6,722 nt of DNA from Planctomycetaceae bacterium. Its GTDB lineage: Bacteria; Planctomycetota; Planctomycetia; Planctomycetales; Planctomycetaceae. The notes beneath the pieces are model-generated. The model searched no databases and was not told the origin of the DNA. It saw only the letters and a program-made list of their open reading frames with translations. Below, in pieces: positions 5,785 through 6,722 of the stretch (the first letter of the stretch is position 1; each line of letters opens with the position of its first letter). Location: assembly GCA_016765335.1 (NCBI GenBank), contig JAESQE010000207.1, positions 1-6,722 on the forward strand. Direction: 5' to 3'. The translations under genes were made by a program, and so were the position numbers.

Positions 5785-6098
5785 CTCCGATCCTAAATGT
5801 TTAAGTCATCTTTTTCTTACGCAACATGAGCGTACCCGCTAAAAGAATGTCACTTATCCAAGATCGGCATTAGTTCGTCAGTAAATTCAGTCCTTTCCGA
5901 ATAAATTATGTAATCGTCAAAGTTTAACATTTGAAAATAAAAAGATAAAAAACAGACATTCATCTGTAATACGCATTCGCATATTTGTTTTCGCGTTGAC
6001 CATTCCCTTAGTCCTTGTCAGTACAAGGCCACGAGAGAGAGCTTCACGCAAGTATTAATTGAGTTTGGTATTAGGTAATAGAATCAAACCTTCTTCAA
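5785..6098. other. 314-bp AT-rich spacer between flhG and the small membrane gene
   Basis: No credible gene is seen on either strand. The stretch 5881-5990 is strongly AT-rich. Two small hairpins are visible: CCTTGT-CAGT-ACAAGG (6013-6028) and the terminator-like one at 5946-5967. The region presumably ends the flhG transcript and carries the promoter of the next gene, but I found no promoter with good boxes at correct spacing. Confidence 0.55.
5946..5967 (-). terminator. Weak intrinsic terminator candidate after flhG
   Basis: On the minus strand ACAGA and TCTGT pair around TGAATG (5967-5952), and the stem runs into six T's (5952-5947). The stem is only 5 bp and AU-rich in part, so termination would be partial at best. 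It lies about 130 bp after the flhG stop. Confidence 0.35.
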
Positions 6099-6722
6099 TC
6101 ATGCAGCAGAAAGCTGGTCTGCATACAATCGTTTAATAAAAGGGTGATTCTGAGCAGTTGTGATTCGCGAGTTGTTTGTATTCAGTAACTGAGCTGCTTG
6201 TTTAAACGCCAGCCCGGCTGAAGATTCTGGTGATTGAAGCATCAACGGGATGCGAGTCGCGACTGATTGCTGCATGAGAGGATCTTCCGGGATACAGCCC
6301 AAAACATTGATATCGCATTGTAAAAATTGTTTCGCTGTCTTTTTGATGTTTTCAATCGCGGGCTTTGCTGATTTGATATCTGCCCGATTGAACACGATTC
6401 GCACATCTCGAATCTTTGCACTACGATACACTTTCAGTGCAGCGTAGGTGTCAGCCAGCGAAGTTGTTTCCATTGTTGTCATCAGTAAAACGGTATCTGC
6501 ACAGGATGCAAAGTGCCGCACGCTGCGAGAAGTGCCGGTGCCGTTATCGATAATGAAGTAGTCGTATTGCTGCTGCATGGCTGAAAGTTCCTGGATCAGT
6601 CGATCACGCCCAGAAGCCCGTAAATCAGCCAGTTCTGTTAAACCAGAAGCTCCTGGAAGAATCGAAACTCCCTGAGGCCCTTCGATTATGATTTCATCAA
6701 GTCGGCGCGATCCTGCCAAGAC
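6099..6722 (-). CDS. flhG: FlhG/MinD-like P-loop ATPase (flagellar number/placement regulator), N-terminus beyond window
   Basis: The frame is open to the right edge; 207 residues are visible and the N-terminal part with the deviant Walker A (KGGVGKT) would lie outside. The visible part fits MinD/FlhG. GVSILPGASGLTELADL (18-34) matches the FlhG segment after the P-loop half. YDYFIIDNGTG (53-63) is the Walker B/switch II region, where the family more often has DTGAG. ADTVLLMTTMETTSLADTYAALKVY (75-99) is the MinD-family helix-strand unit. VFNRA (110-114) and GCIPEDPLMQQSVATRIPLM (142-161) complete the fold. FlhG acts with FlhF at the membrane to set flagellum site and number. The C-terminal NHPFIKRLYADQL is amphipathic and may be a membrane-targeting helix like that of MinD. 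The FliA gene two genes downstream supports the flagellar assignment over MinD. The stop is TGA at 6101-6099. Confidence 0.8.
   Translation of the reverse strand, partial: VLAGSRRLDEIIIEGPQGVSILPGASGLTELADLRASGRDRLIQELSAMQQQYDYFIIDNGTGTSRSVRHFASCADTVLLMTTMETTSLADTYAALKVYRSAKIRDVRIVFNRADIKSAKPAIENIKKTAKQFLQCDINVLGCIPEDPLMQQSVATRIPLMLQSPESSAGLAFKQAAQLLNTNNSRITTAQNHPFIKRLYADQLSAA

Noticed and set aside
5864..5895. Second sigma28-like site (GCCGATC on the minus strand) ahead of the small membrane gene
   Set aside because: The -10-like box is present, but no TAAA/CTAAA lies at the required distance upstream.

Overview
The window looks like chromosomal DNA from a planctomycete, probably of the Planctomyces/Gimesia/Rubinisphaera type. 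The basis is gene content: a secreted Pirellula/Verrucomicrobium-type dehydrogenase (beta-propeller followed by a helical-repeat region), a small exported CxxCH protein, and a flagellar regulatory set of FlhG-like ATPase, small membrane protein and FliA-family sigma factor. This assignment is by recognition only; no search was run.

Layout, left to right. Positions 1-2232 (minus) hold a large exported dehydrogenase whose C-terminus, probably with the haem-binding domain, runs off the left edge. It forms one continuous open frame of 744 codons. At 2294-2497 (minus) is a 67-residue CDGSH iron-sulfur protein, 61 bp upstream of the dehydrogenase in the same direction. A 158-bp divergent intergenic region carrying a 17-bp palindrome separates it from rsmE (2656-3402, plus), the 16S rRNA m3U1498 methyltransferase. 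Immediately after rsmE comes a 136-bp nested palindromic element with perfect 24-bp terminal inverted arms, which resembles a REP/BIME or MITE. A bidirectional intrinsic terminator (3608-3636) then separates rsmE from a convergent small exported mono-haem cytochrome-like gene (3664-4017, minus), which has a good sigma70-type promoter.

The right part (4433-6722, minus) is a flagellar regulatory block read right to left. It contains an FlhG/MinD-like ATPase (N-terminus beyond the right edge), a 314-bp AT-rich spacer with a weak terminator-like hairpin, an 83-residue single-pass membrane protein, a 222-bp spacer with a possible sigma28-like promoter, the FliA-family sigma factor, and a strong hairpin terminator. 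FlhG-type ATPases control the number and site of flagella and FliA drives late flagellar genes, so the block likely serves the motile swarmer phase of the planctomycete cycle. The small membrane protein between them has no function I can assign.

The least explained items are the nested palindromic element, the CxxCH protein with no Met or second His available as a distal haem ligand, the small membrane protein in the flagellar block, and the divergent-promoter palindrome. I found no CRISPR array, tRNA, rRNA, insertion sequence with a transposase, or phage gene.
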